Positions 23,137-31,480 of a stretch of DNA of 33,902 nucleotides are shown piece by piece (position 1 is the first letter of the stretch; each line of letters starts with the position of its first letter). The DNA comes from Desulfuromonadales bacterium (lineage in GTDB: Bacteria > Desulfobacterota > Desulfuromonadia > Desulfuromonadales > BM103). Location: contig JAUWTX010000002.1 of assembly GCA_030614505.1 (NCBI GenBank), positions 1 through 33,902 of the forward strand, written 5' to 3'. The notes beneath the pieces are model-generated. The model was not told the DNA's origin. It saw only the letters and a list, made by a program, of their open reading frames with translations, and did no database searches. A program made the translations under genes and the position numbers.

Positions 23137-23663
23137 GACAGGGTCTCCACAATGATTTGGTCGTTGGTGTAAACGCAGATGTCTGCCGCAATCTTCAAAG
23201 ACTCCTCGGCAACCTGGGCCATGGAAAGTTCCGTGTGGTCGACCAAGGCTCGCGCCGCTGCCTGTGCAAAGGTACCGCCGGAACCAATTGCAGCAATGCC
23301 GTGTTCCGGTTCGATTACATCGCCGACTCCGGATAACACCAGGGTCGCTTGACGATCGGCAACGATGAGAAGCGCTTCCAGATGCCGCAAAACGCGGTCC
23401 GTCCTCCAGTCCTTGGCGAGTTCAACGGCTGCTCGTTGCAGGTTGCCACGATACTCCTGTAATTTGGCCTCAAACTTTTCAAAGAGGGTGAAAGCGTCGG
23501 CTGTACTGCCAGCAAAACCGGCGATCACCTGATCGTCATACATGTACCGAAGTTTTCTGGCGGTATGCTTCATGATGGTATTACCGAGGCTGACCTGACC
23601 ATCGCCGGCCATAGCGACTTCAGTCCCACGGCGCACACAAAGAATAGTTGTCCCTTTGAACAT
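23133..23663 (-). CDS. hslV: ATP-dependent protease peptidase subunit HslV
   Basis: A 176-residue N-terminal nucleophile peptidase, the proteasome-like core of the HslVU protease. The start is ATG 23663 with GAGAGG six bases upstream. The protein begins MFKGTTIL, so a four-residue propeptide must be removed to expose the catalytic Thr5; many bacterial HslV have only Met before this threonine. AGDGQVSLGNTIMK and GFAGSTADAFTLFE follow, and GSGG near the C-terminal third is also conserved. The frame is open 40 codons further upstream but without family likeness. A sigma-70-like promoter lies 48 bases before the start. This is probably the first gene of the long cluster down to dapL. Confidence 0.95.
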   Translation of the reverse strand: MFKGTTILCVRRGTEVAMAGDGQVSLGNTIMKHTARKLRYMYDDQVIAGFAGSTADAFTLFEKFEAKLQEYRGNLQRAAVELAKDWRTDRVLRHLEALLIVADRQATLVLSGVGDVIEPEHGIAAIGSGGTFAQAAARALVDHTELSMAQVAEESLKIAADICVYTNDQIIVETLS

Positions 23664-23710
23664 CTCGAGCCTCTCGTTAAAGCTTATTTTAACTCTGCAA
23701 AAAATATCAG

Positions 23711-23738
23711 AATATAACATAACCACGCGGGGAGACAA
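23711..23738 (-). promoter_or_regulatory. Sigma-70-like promoter for hslVU and the arg/dap cluster
   Basis: On the - strand TTGTCT (23738-23733) and TATATT (23716-23711) are separated by 16 bases, and the start codon of hslV lies 47 bases further on. I searched for a sigma-32 heat-shock pattern and did not find a convincing one. Confidence 0.4.
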
Positions 23739-23900
23739 AGTAAAATGCCTGTAACGGTCAAGATGTGAAAGCCGCAAATTCATTGTGAAACAGGAGTGTA
23801 CGTTCTGGATGAAAGAAAGAAGGGTCTATGGAAATTCTACTGTGTCAAATTAATACTGAATGGTGATCTGTGACAAAGGGAAGAGTGGCCTTACATCTAC

Positions 23901-25043
23901 TCAGTCGGAGGGTGTAATCGGCAGGAGAGGCAGTCGGATGGTGACTTCGGTCCCCTTGCCTGGAGTGCTGTTGAGATTGATAACACCGCCATGATCACGA
24001 ATAAACTGGCGAGCATAAAAGAGACCCAGACCGAAGCCTCGGACCTGGCCAGTATGTTGTGGGTCAATCTGGTAAAATTTTTCGAAGATCTTGGCAGCCT
24101 CTTCGGGAGGAATCCCGGGCCCGTTGTCGGTAATGGTGAAGGTGATTTCGGTTTCGCTAACTTCACCCGAAAGAGTGATCTCGCCGCCCCGGGGGGTAAA
24201 TTTTATGGCATTGTCTAGAAGCGCATTCAGGGCAAAGGTTATGCGGCGACGGTCGACAATTACAATCGGCCAATGTTCCGCCAGGAAAGAGTGCAGAGCC
24301 AGCCCTTTCTGTTCAATCACTTGACGCTTTTCAGCCAGAATGGCGCTGGTAATTTCCTTCAGATCTTCCCTGGCGGTATTACCCGCACTGCTCTTAAGGA
24401 TAATGTCACTGTAGTAGAGCAGATCCTGGATCAGGTAGGCGAGGTACTCGGATTCTTCGCGAATGGCATCCAGGGCAGAGGCAAACCCAGGATCCTCCAT
24501 GTCTATGGCGCCGCTGGCAAGATTCTGGATAAAGAGCGAGATGGATGTTGTCGGAGTTCGCAGTTTGTGAGAGATAAGTCCAAGAAAATCAGATTTGATG
24601 CGGTCGAGCTGCTTCAACTGCATCAGCTCCTGATGCAAGGTTTTTTTCTCAAGAGCGTTCTTTATTGATATTTTGAGCTGTAACAGGTTGATCGGCTTGT
24701 GGATGAAATCATCGGCATGAGCCTTGAGGGCTCGAAGGATGATATCCTTGTCAGCATAACCGGTCATAACAATGACCAGTTGTTCGGGGTCCTGCTCCTT
24801 GATTTTCTGAAGCAGTTCAAGTCCATTCATGACCGGCATCATGACATCGACCAGAATAAGATCCACTGTCTCGTGGTCCAGTACTCGCAAAGCCTCCTGG
24901 CCATTCTCTGCCTGGAGAATGCGATAGTCCTTCAAGGTTCGGGCGCAGAGGTCGCGGATAATCGGCTCATCGTCAACGACGAGGATGGCCGGTGCTTCAG
25001 CCTGTTGCAATAACCGGGGCTCTCCCCGCATTTCAAGTCGCAT
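23901..25043 (-). CDS. Response regulator-histidine kinase fusion (cytoplasmic)
   Basis: A 380-residue soluble protein with an N-terminal receiver and a C-terminal kinase, and no membrane segment. Receiver: DDE at 24-26, phospho-acceptor D66 in LILVDVMMP, T94 and K116. A short helix leads to the HisKA domain with H159 in GLISHKLRTP, then HATPase_c with N278 in LLDNAIKFT, DNGPG (306-310) and GFGLGLF (336-342). Unlike most HisKA domains (HELRTP or HDLRTP), the residue after the phospho-histidine is Lys160. That acidic residue normally helps catalysis. All ATP-site motifs are intact. GGAG lies five bases before the ATG. The gene begins 39 bases after the alaS stop and may share its transcript. 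Confidence 0.92.
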   Translation of the reverse strand: MRLEMRGEPRLLQQAEAPAILVVDDEPIIRDLCARTLKDYRILQAENGQEALRVLDHETVDLILVDVMMPVMNGLELLQKIKEQDPEQLVIVMTGYADKDIILRALKAHADDFIHKPINLLQLKISIKNALEKKTLHQELMQLKQLDRIKSDFLGLISHKLRTPTTSISLFIQNLASGAIDMEDPGFASALDAIREESEYLAYLIQDLLYYSDIILKSSAGNTAREDLKEITSAILAEKRQVIEQKGLALHSFLAEHWPIVIVDRRRITFALNALLDNAIKFTPRGGEITLSGEVSETEITFTITDNGPGIPPEEAAKIFEKFYQIDPQHTGQVRGFGLGLFYARQFIRDHGGVINLNSTPGKGTEVTIRLPLLPITPSD

Positions 25044-25082
25044 ACTGACTCCGCAGTAATACTCAGCAGTCAGGGTTTTCTG

Positions 25083-27728
25083 TTAATTATCCAGAGCGCT
25101 ACGGATCATTTCGGACACTTTACATAAGGCTCCGTCCAGTTTCTCCGGCTGGCTCCCACCCGCCTGGGCAAGGTCCGGTCGGCCACCACCACGTCCGCCA
25201 ACTTCAGCGGCCAGGGCTGCCACCAGTTTGCCGGCGTGCAACTGTTCGGTCAGATCAGCAGTTACCGCAACCAGCAGGTTGACCTTGCCTTCATAGGGGC
25301 AGCCTATGGCGACCACACCGGAACCGAGCTTGTCACGCAGCTTGTCGGCCATCTCTCGCAAGCCCTTACCGTCTGCCGAATCTACCTCGGCGGCCAACAG
25401 CTTGATGCCGTTGATTTCCTGAACCTGGTTCATGATGTCATCGGCCTGGCCAGCTTTCAGCCGGCTCTCAAGGGTGGCCAGTACACGCTCCAACTCTTTC
25501 TGGCGTTCCACCATCTTTACCAGACGGGTCTCCAGTTGAGGGCGGTCGCTTTTTACTAGGCCGGCCATGCGGCCGATGGCGTCTTCCTGTTGCTGCACCA
25601 AGTCCAGGGCACGGGTTCCGGTAGCGGCCTCAATCCGTCGGACACCAGCGGCAATCCCTGTTTCCTGGATGATTTTGAAAAGACCGATGTCACCTGCAGC
25701 GGTAGTGTGAGTGCCCCCGCAGAGTTCCATGCTGAAGTCGCCAAGATTGACGACCCGGACACGTTCACCGTATTTCTCGCCGAAGAGAGCCGTCGCACCG
25801 GCAGCGACCGCCTCATCAGCGGCCATTTCCCGAGTTTCCACGGCACGATTCTCACGGATGCGTTCGTTGACCTCGGTTTCGATGCGACGCAGTTCTTCGG
25901 CGGTCACCGCCGAGAAATGACTGAAGTCGAAGCGCAGGCGCTCCGGAGCAACCAGGGAGCCTGCCTGCTTGACGTGGTCGCCGAGTACCTCGACCAGGAC
26001 AGCCTGCAGGATATGGGTTGAGGTGTGGTTCAGGGCGGTTGCCTGACGAGCTGCAGCATCAACTGCGAGTTCAACCTTCTGGCCGATCACCAGGGTCCCT
26101 TCGACAACTTTGCCAATGTGAACAATCAGTTCCGGTAACGGTTTTATCGTGCCGGTGATTTCTATCCTGAGTCCCGGTGCGCTGATCGTGCCGATATCAC
26201 CGGCCTGACCGCCCGATTCGCCATAGAAAGGTGTTGATTCAGTGATGATCTCGACCCGTTCACTGGCACCGGCCTGACTGACCTGCTCACCATCGTGCAG
26301 GATTGCTGCAATGCGGCTGCTCGCCTGCAACTCATTATAACCACAGAAGTCCACCGTATTGCCCTGCTCGACCAGCTCACGATAAACAGGACCGATCGCC
26401 TCTTCGCCAGATCCTTTCCAGTGCGCGCGAGCCTTCTGACGTTGCTCTTCCATGCAGGTTTCGAATCCGGCATCATCGATGGTAAGGCCTTTTGCTTCAA
26501 CGATGTCAGCCGTCAGGTCGGTCGGGAACCCGTAGGTATCGTAGAGTTTGAAAAGCACGTTGCCGGGAATCACTGTTGATTTCTCACGGAGCAGGCGGTC
26601 GACCTCTTCGTTGAGGATACGCAGGCCGTTGTCGAGAGTCTGGATAAAACGTTCTTCTTCCTTCTCAACGATTTTGGCGACAAAGCTTTTGCGTTCGGCT
26701 TCCTGTGGATAGGCTTCGGTCATAAATTCGAGGACGAAAACTGCCGTCTTGTAGAGTACGGGATCAGCAAAGCCGAGCATCTTGGCATGACGCATGGCAC
26801 GACGCATGATGCGGCGCAGCACATAACCGCGTCCTTCGTTACTCGGCATGACGCCGTCAGCGATCAGGTAAGCTGTGGCCCTGCTGTGATCGGTCATGAC
26901 CCGCATCGAGACATCATCCTCAGGGTTATCACCGTAGGTTTTTCCGGAAAGCTTTTCAATATAGCCGATGATATCGCGCATAAGGTTGGTGTCGTAGTTT
27001 GATAGAACACCTTGCATTACAGTGGTAAGTCGTTCTAGACCCATGCCGGTGTCGACAGCCGGTTTCGGTAGCGGCACCAACTCGCCATCTGTCTGGCGGT
27101 TGAACTGCATGAAGACATTGTTCCAGATCTCCATGTAGCGGTCGCAGTCACAGCCGACGGTGCAATTCGGAGAGTCGCAACCGATTTCTGGTCCGTTGTC
27201 ATAGAAGATTTCCGAGCAGGGGCCGCAGGGGCCGGTGTCGCCCATCGACCAGAAATTATCCTCCTCAAAACGGAAAATCCGCTCGCGAGGGACCCCCTCC
27301 TGTTCATGCCAGATGTCGGCTGCTTCGTCGTCGTCGGTATAGACTGAGACGTAGAGGCGGTCCTTGTCGATACCCATGTCGACAGTGAGAAATTCCCAGG
27401 CATAGGCAATCGCTTCTTTTTTGAAATAATCGCCGAAAGAAAAATTGCCGAGCATCTCGAAAAAAGTGTGGTGGCGGGCGGTGCGGCCGACATTTTCAAG
27501 GTCATTATGCTTACCGCCGGCACGGACACACTTCTGCGAGGTGGTGGCGCGGACGTAGGCCCGTTTTTCCTGGCCCAGGAAGCAGTCCTTGAACTGGTTC
27601 ATGCCGGCGTTGGTAAAGAGAAGGGTCGGATCGTTGTGTGGGACCAAAGAGGATGAAGCAACGATCGTATGGCCGCGATCTTCAAAAAACTTAAGAAAAA
27701 GTTGACGTATTTCGCTACCGGTTTTCAT
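25083..27728 (-). CDS. alaS: Alanyl-tRNA synthetase
   Basis: An 881-residue class-II synthetase of full length. The N-terminal catalytic core has KTGSEIRQLFLKFFEDRGH, GHTIVASSSLVP and RATTSQKCVRAGGKHNDLENVG. The editing domain carries the zinc ligands in NHTSTHIL (H568 and H572) and CGGTH (C670 and H674), which clears Ser- and Gly-tRNA(Ala). The C-terminal DHHA1-type domain ends in GGRGGGRPDLAQAGG. The start at ATG 27728 overlaps the recX end by 14 bases, so translation is probably coupled; an in-frame TTG 12 bases upstream is less likely. A CxxC-rich insert near 185-200 (CDSPNCTVGCDCDRY) is common in this enzyme. Confidence 0.97.
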   Translation of the reverse strand: MKTGSEIRQLFLKFFEDRGHTIVASSSLVPHNDPTLLFTNAGMNQFKDCFLGQEKRAYVRATTSQKCVRAGGKHNDLENVGRTARHHTFFEMLGNFSFGDYFKKEAIAYAWEFLTVDMGIDKDRLYVSVYTDDDEAADIWHEQEGVPRERIFRFEEDNFWSMGDTGPCGPCSEIFYDNGPEIGCDSPNCTVGCDCDRYMEIWNNVFMQFNRQTDGELVPLPKPAVDTGMGLERLTTVMQGVLSNYDTNLMRDIIGYIEKLSGKTYGDNPEDDVSMRVMTDHSRATAYLIADGVMPSNEGRGYVLRRIMRRAMRHAKMLGFADPVLYKTAVFVLEFMTEAYPQEAERKSFVAKIVEKEEERFIQTLDNGLRILNEEVDRLLREKSTVIPGNVLFKLYDTYGFPTDLTADIVEAKGLTIDDAGFETCMEEQRQKARAHWKGSGEEAIGPVYRELVEQGNTVDFCGYNELQASSRIAAILHDGEQVSQAGASERVEIITESTPFYGESGGQAGDIGTISAPGLRIEITGTIKPLPELIVHIGKVVEGTLVIGQKVELAVDAAARQATALNHTSTHILQAVLVEVLGDHVKQAGSLVAPERLRFDFSHFSAVTAEELRRIETEVNERIRENRAVETREMAADEAVAAGATALFGEKYGERVRVVNLGDFSMELCGGTHTTAAGDIGLFKIIQETGIAAGVRRIEAATGTRALDLVQQQEDAIGRMAGLVKSDRPQLETRLVKMVERQKELERVLATLESRLKAGQADDIMNQVQEINGIKLLAAEVDSADGKGLREMADKLRDKLGSGVVAIGCPYEGKVNLLVAVTADLTEQLHAGKLVAALAAEVGGRGGGRPDLAQAGGSQPEKLDGALCKVSEMIRSALDN

Positions 27729-28221
27729 CGTGGGATTCAAAGCCTTTCCGTGTCAATTGATCCATGATGCAGCCGATTGTAAAGCCGCGTCGTTGGAGAA
27801 AATGTACAACCCGGCGTCGCTCCTTGACTGGTGCCAGACTGTAGTTGAAATCGGGAAATCGTCGTTTCAGCAGTGATGCCAGCAACAGCTCCTCATCACA
27901 GTCCTCGCGAGCCTTGTCCAGCGTCTGACAGGCGAGCTCTTTACTGATGCCATGTTGTTGCAGGTCAAGCAGAATGCGCAGACCGACCGCACGGCCCTGG
28001 GTCATCAGGCTGGTTGCCCGGTTCAGAGCATAGCGGGCATCATTGAGGTAGCCAAGGTCGAGGCAACGCTGCAAAGCCTCATCGATGCGTGTTTGGTCAA
28101 ACCCCTTGTCAACCAGGCGCTGGCGCAACTCCGCCCGACTGTAGTCGCGGCGTGTCAATATCCGCAAAGCTGTCGGCCAGGGGTCAGTCCGGTCTGCTGT
28201 CTGTTCAGCTTTTTTTGTCAC
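27715..28221 (-). CDS. recX: Regulatory protein RecX
   Basis: A protein of about 168 residues that binds RecA filaments and limits their activity. It has the tandem three-helix repeats of RecX: ALRILTRRDYSRAELRQRLVDKGF, then LGYLNDARYALNRATSLMTQGRAVGLRILLDLQQHGIS, and the end VVHFLQRRGFTIGCIMDQLTR. The start is uncertain. I use GTG 28221, which overlaps the pilT end by 17 bases and is preceded by GAGACAG; an ATG at 28248 in the same frame would add nine residues. It sits two genes downstream of recA, a common place for recX, and overlaps alaS at its end. Confidence 0.88.
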   Translation of the reverse strand: MTKKAEQTADRTDPWPTALRILTRRDYSRAELRQRLVDKGFDQTRIDEALQRCLDLGYLNDARYALNRATSLMTQGRAVGLRILLDLQQHGISKELACQTLDKAREDCDEELLLASLLKRRFPDFNYSLAPVKERRRVVHFLQRRGFTIGCIMDQLTRKGFESHDENR

Positions 28222-29338
28222 CTGTCTCGCCGGTGCCCTCGAAGGCATCCCAGGAAAGGTCTGAAGTCGACGAGACCCCGGAGACCTTGAGTTTGAAGTC
28301 GTCTGGGTTGGAACATTGCCGCAGAGCCTCTTCAAAGCTGATCATCTTCGATTTCATCAGGGCCATCAGTGACTGGTCGAAGGTCTGCATGCCGTAAGAT
28401 TCGTGACCCTGCTGGATTGCTTCCGGCAGTAATTTGGTTTGCTCCTTGTCGTCAATCATCTGGCGGACCCTTGCCGAAGCCACCATGATCTCGACAGCCG
28501 GGACACGGCCCTTGCCGTCGAGTTTTGGCACCAAGCGCATGGAAATGACACCGCGCAAGACCGCTGCCAACTGGATGCGCATCTGGCGCTGCTGGAAAGG
28601 CGGGAAGACCGAGATAATTCTATTGACCGTTTCCGTGGCGTCGATCGTATGTAAAGTTGAGAGCACCAGGTGTCCGGTTTCAGCTGCTGTCAGTGCGGTC
28701 TCGATCGTTTCGTGGTCACGCATCTCGCCGACCAGAATGACGTCGGGATCCTGGCGCAGGGCTGATTTCAGGGCGGGCTGAAAGCCCAGGGTGTCGGAGC
28801 CGACTTCACGCTGGTTAATGATGCTTTTTTTGTCGCGATGGAGGAACTCGATTGGATCCTCGATCGTAACAATATGTGATTTGCGGTTGGTATTGATGTA
28901 GTCGATCAGTGCGGCAAGGGTGGTTGACTTTCCTGAACCGGTGGCACCGGTAACCAGAATCAGACCACGATTGGCCATGGCCATTTTTTTGATAACCGGT
29001 GGCAGCAACAGGTCGTCCAGGTTTTTGATGTCAAAAGGAATAGCACGGAACACCAGTGAAATCGAGCCGCGCTGGGTAAAAGCATTAACACGGAAGCGCC
29101 CTAATCCGGGGACCCCATATGCCAGGTCTACCTCGCAGGCTGTCTCAAAACGCTCCCTCTGCAGATCATTCATGATCTCTTCGGTAATCTGTTCGGTCTG
29201 CTCCGGGCTGATCCGCGGTGCTTTCGGCAGAGGACGTAGAGTGCCGTCTATGCGGTAGATCGGCGGTAGGCCCGCTTTGAGGTGAATGTCGGAAGCTCCG
29301 GATTTCAGACCAACTGACAGGATTTCATTGAGGTCCAT
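28205..29338 (-). CDS. pilT: Type IV pilus retraction ATPase, PilT family
   Basis: A 377-residue hexameric secretion-type ATPase that drives pilus retraction and twitching from the cytoplasmic side. N-terminal PAS-like part: GASDIHLKAGLPPIYRIDG. Walker A GATGSGKST is at 131-139; the Asp box (TIEDPIEFLH), Walker B (DPDVILVGEMRD) and His box (GHLVLSTLHT) follow. The C-terminal part reads LLPEAIQQG...GMQTFDQSL where classical PilT has AIRNLIREGK, so PilT versus a PilU-like paralogue is not settled. AAGGAG inside the recA end lies nine bases before the ATG, and the gap to recA is three bases, so the two are coupled. No other pilus gene is in the window. Confidence 0.93.
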   Translation of the reverse strand: MDLNEILSVGLKSGASDIHLKAGLPPIYRIDGTLRPLPKAPRISPEQTEQITEEIMNDLQRERFETACEVDLAYGVPGLGRFRVNAFTQRGSISLVFRAIPFDIKNLDDLLLPPVIKKMAMANRGLILVTGATGSGKSTTLAALIDYINTNRKSHIVTIEDPIEFLHRDKKSIINQREVGSDTLGFQPALKSALRQDPDVILVGEMRDHETIETALTAAETGHLVLSTLHTIDATETVNRIISVFPPFQQRQMRIQLAAVLRGVISMRLVPKLDGKGRVPAVEIMVASARVRQMIDDKEQTKLLPEAIQQGHESYGMQTFDQSLMALMKSKMISFEEALRQCSNPDDFKLKVSGVSSTSDLSWDAFEGTGETGDKKS

Positions 29339-29341
29339 GAA

Positions 29342-30364
29342 TTATTCTCCTTCAGACGAAGTTCCTGCAGGGTTAAGGCCGTAATTATCGAGAACTTTCG
29401 CTTCGATCTCCGCTGCCGCTTCAGGGTGTTCGGCCAGGTATTTCTTGGCGTTCTCACGACCCTGACCGATGCGATCTTCACCATAAGAAAACCAAGAACC
29501 ACTTTTCTCGACAATGTTGCATTCAACACCGAGATCGAGCAAATCCCCCTCACGTGAAATGCCGGTGCCGTACATGATGTCGAATTCTGCTTCCTTGAAA
29601 GGCGGAGCAATTTTGTTCTTGACAATTTTTACCCGAGTGCGGTTGCCGATCGCATCCTGTCCCTGTTTGAGAGAGGCAATCCGACGGATGTCCATGCGCA
29701 CGGTAGAGTAGAATTTCAAGGCGTTGCCGCCAGTTGTGGTTTCAGGGTTGCCGAACATGACGCCGATCTTCATGCGGATCTGGTTGATGAAAATTACGCA
29801 GCAGTTTGATTTACTGATGGTCCCTGTCAGTTTACGTAGAGCCTGAGACATCAGCCGTGCCTGAAGACCCATGTGCGAGTCGCCCATTTCGCCTTCGATT
29901 TCTGCGCGCGGGACGAGGGCGGCAACCGAGTCGATGATCAAGACATCAATGGCGCCGCTGCGCACGAGAACTTCGACAATTTCAAGGGCCTGTTCACCAG
30001 TGTCTGGTTGTGATATCAGCAGCTCATCAATGTTGACACCGAGTTTCCTGGCGTAATGGATATCAAGGGCATGCTCGGCATCAACAAAAGCAGCAACACC
30101 GCCTGTTTTTTGAGCCTCTGCGGCAATGTGCAATGCCAGGGTCGTTTTGCCTGAAGACTCAGGTCCATAGATCTCAATGACTCGTCCGCGTGGGACACCG
30201 CCTATGCCGAGAGCAATATCCAGACTTAAGGCTCCGGTTGGAATCGACCCGATGTCCGGCAGGACAGCTCCTTCGCCGAGACGCATGATGCTGCCTTTGC
30301 CGAACTGTTTTTCAATCTGGCCCATGGCCAGTTCAATAGCTCTGTTGCGATCACTCTCTGCCAT
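29342..30364 (-). CDS. recA: Recombinase RecA
   Basis: A 340-residue DNA-strand-exchange ATPase and SOS co-protease. Walker A GPESSGKTT is at 67-75, VDAEHALD and VLIIDSVAALVP follow, the L2 loop contains FGNPETTTGGNALKFYSTVR, and IRMKIGVMFG lies before it. The C-terminal tail is acidic, as usual. AAGGAGGG lies seven bases before the ATG. The gene follows thpR after 53 bases, and I see no clear LexA box or strong promoter in that gap. Its neighbours (cinA and thpR upstream; pilT, recX and alaS downstream) suggest a long transcript of DNA-repair and RNA-related functions. Confidence 0.98.
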   Translation of the reverse strand: MAESDRNRAIELAMGQIEKQFGKGSIMRLGEGAVLPDIGSIPTGALSLDIALGIGGVPRGRVIEIYGPESSGKTTLALHIAAEAQKTGGVAAFVDAEHALDIHYARKLGVNIDELLISQPDTGEQALEIVEVLVRSGAIDVLIIDSVAALVPRAEIEGEMGDSHMGLQARLMSQALRKLTGTISKSNCCVIFINQIRMKIGVMFGNPETTTGGNALKFYSTVRMDIRRIASLKQGQDAIGNRTRVKIVKNKIAPPFKEAEFDIMYGTGISREGDLLDLGVECNIVEKSGSWFSYGEDRIGQGRENAKKYLAEHPEAAAEIEAKVLDNYGLNPAGTSSEGE

Positions 30365-30417
30365 CAGTTTCCCTCCTTACGGGGTCAATGCACGTAATAT
30401 GAATTTTAGGTTGTCTA

Positions 30418-30993
30418 CTACACTTTGTTGGCTTCATCATCAAAATTTACCGTTAGTAGCGGAATATGTTCTGCCCCGTCAGGGTGCAGACGGCTTTCAA
30501 AAAGAACTAACCTGTCAACGGGTAGCTGGCCAATCGGTGTTTGGCCGACAGAGTTGAATAAATTAGTCAAGTCAGCTTTTCGCTGTCGCAGTCGTCCGAT
30601 GGTCAAGTGCGGGGAATAAGGCCGTGACTCAGTAGCAATTCCCTCTCGACGCAGGCATTTGCGGCAATCTCTGTGAAGTCTCTTGAGCTGGTCTTTGGGC
30701 TCCAGATCAAGCCAGAGGATACGAGGTCGGTGCAGATTGGGGAATGCTCCAAGTCCTTTGACCTCGACCATGAAAGGCCGTTGATGTCGCTTAACGGATA
30801 GCACAGAAACCCTGATCTTTTCAAGGTCTTCCTGTTTGGTCTCACCGAAGAAATGCAAGGTCAGATGCAGGTTTTCAGAACGGATCCAGCGAACGCCCGT
30901 TATCTGTGCCTGAATGTGACTCTGGATTGCACTGATGGCCTCCTTCAGTTGCTGAGGTAATGGGATGGCTAAAAAAGTCCTAATCGAGGACAT
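30418..30993 (-). CDS. thpR: RNA 2',3'-cyclic phosphodiesterase (ThpR/LigT family)
   Basis: A 191-residue enzyme of the 2H phosphoesterase superfamily that opens 2',3'-cyclic phosphates on RNA ends; the family also shows 2'-5' RNA ligase activity in vitro. The two HxTx motifs are HLTL at 43-46 (ENLHLTLHFFG) and HLTI at 129-132 (YSPHLTIGRL), both intact, with RTFLAIPLP at the N-terminus. I chose ATG 30993 because GAGGG lies five bases upstream; the frame is open 23 codons further. It overlaps the end of the interrupted kinase by 14 bases, so its translation was probably coupled to that gene. A place between cinA and recA is recurrent in several bacterial groups. Confidence 0.92.
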   Translation of the reverse strand: MSSIRTFLAIPLPQQLKEAISAIQSHIQAQITGVRWIRSENLHLTLHFFGETKQEDLEKIRVSVLSVKRHQRPFMVEVKGLGAFPNLHRPRILWLDLEPKDQLKRLHRDCRKCLRREGIATESRPYSPHLTIGRLRQRKADLTNLFNSVGQTPIGQLPVDRLVLFESRLHPDGAEHIPLLTVNFDDEANKV

Positions 30994-31480
30994 ATCGACC
31001 CTCATCAGGATCGACCAGAGGCAGAAGCGCTGAGAAACAGCTTCCTTGATCGGGGCCGGCACTTTCGACCCAGATCAGGCCTGCATGGGTCTCAATAATG
31101 CCCTTGGCCAAGGTCAAACCGAGCCCGATTCCTTTGCCTCCAAATCGGGCTTGAGATGTTGAATGCCCGGAAATGTCTCCCACTTCCTGGAATTTGTCGA
31201 AAATTCGAATCTGGTCTTCCTGCTCGAGCCCTATACCGCTGTCGCTGATTGATATTTCCAGATAACTTTCTACCAAAACGCTATCAAAAAAACTTTCAGA
31301 AAACGCCTTTAGATTTTTAGCAAGCCCCGAGACTTCTTTCTGTTGGAGAACTCTCCCGGTGATACGAACCCAGCCACCTTCAGGAGTGAACTTTATGGCG
31401 TTTTCCAGCAGTCGGCCGAAGGCCCGTTGTAAATGATGGACATCGCCCCGTATTATGGTGTCGTCGGGAAATCCCTGCAA
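30980..31480 (-). CDS. Sensor kinase C-terminal piece: HATPase_c domain
   Basis: 166 residues in the same frame as the preceding piece, beginning directly after its TAA. It holds the whole ATP-binding domain: LLENAIKFTPEGG (N box), SDSGIG (G1), FDKFQEV (F box) and GKGIGLGLTLAKG (G2). The only start codon near its beginning is the TTG at 31480, which touches the stop (TAATTG). Re-initiation there is conceivable, but I see no Shine-Dalgarno sequence. Between the F and G2 boxes a GHSTSQARF segment is a normal variable loop. If made, it could pair with the N-terminal piece in trans; otherwise it is a remnant. The thpR start lies inside its last codons. Confidence 0.6.
   Translation of the reverse strand: MQGFPDDTIIRGDVHHLQRAFGRLLENAIKFTPEGGWVRITGRVLQQKEVSGLAKNLKAFSESFFDSVLVESYLEISISDSGIGLEQEDQIRIFDKFQEVGDISGHSTSQARFGGKGIGLGLTLAKGIIETHAGLIWVESAGPDQGSCFSALLPLVDPDEGRYVLD

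Noticed and set aside
23840..23870. Second promoter based on a perfect TTGACA on the - strand near 23843-23848
   Set aside because: No acceptable -10 element follows at 16-18 bases.
30365..30417. SOS (LexA) box upstream of recA
   Set aside because: I looked for CTGT-N8-ACAG and GGTT-type or GAAC-type palindromes and found no convincing match.
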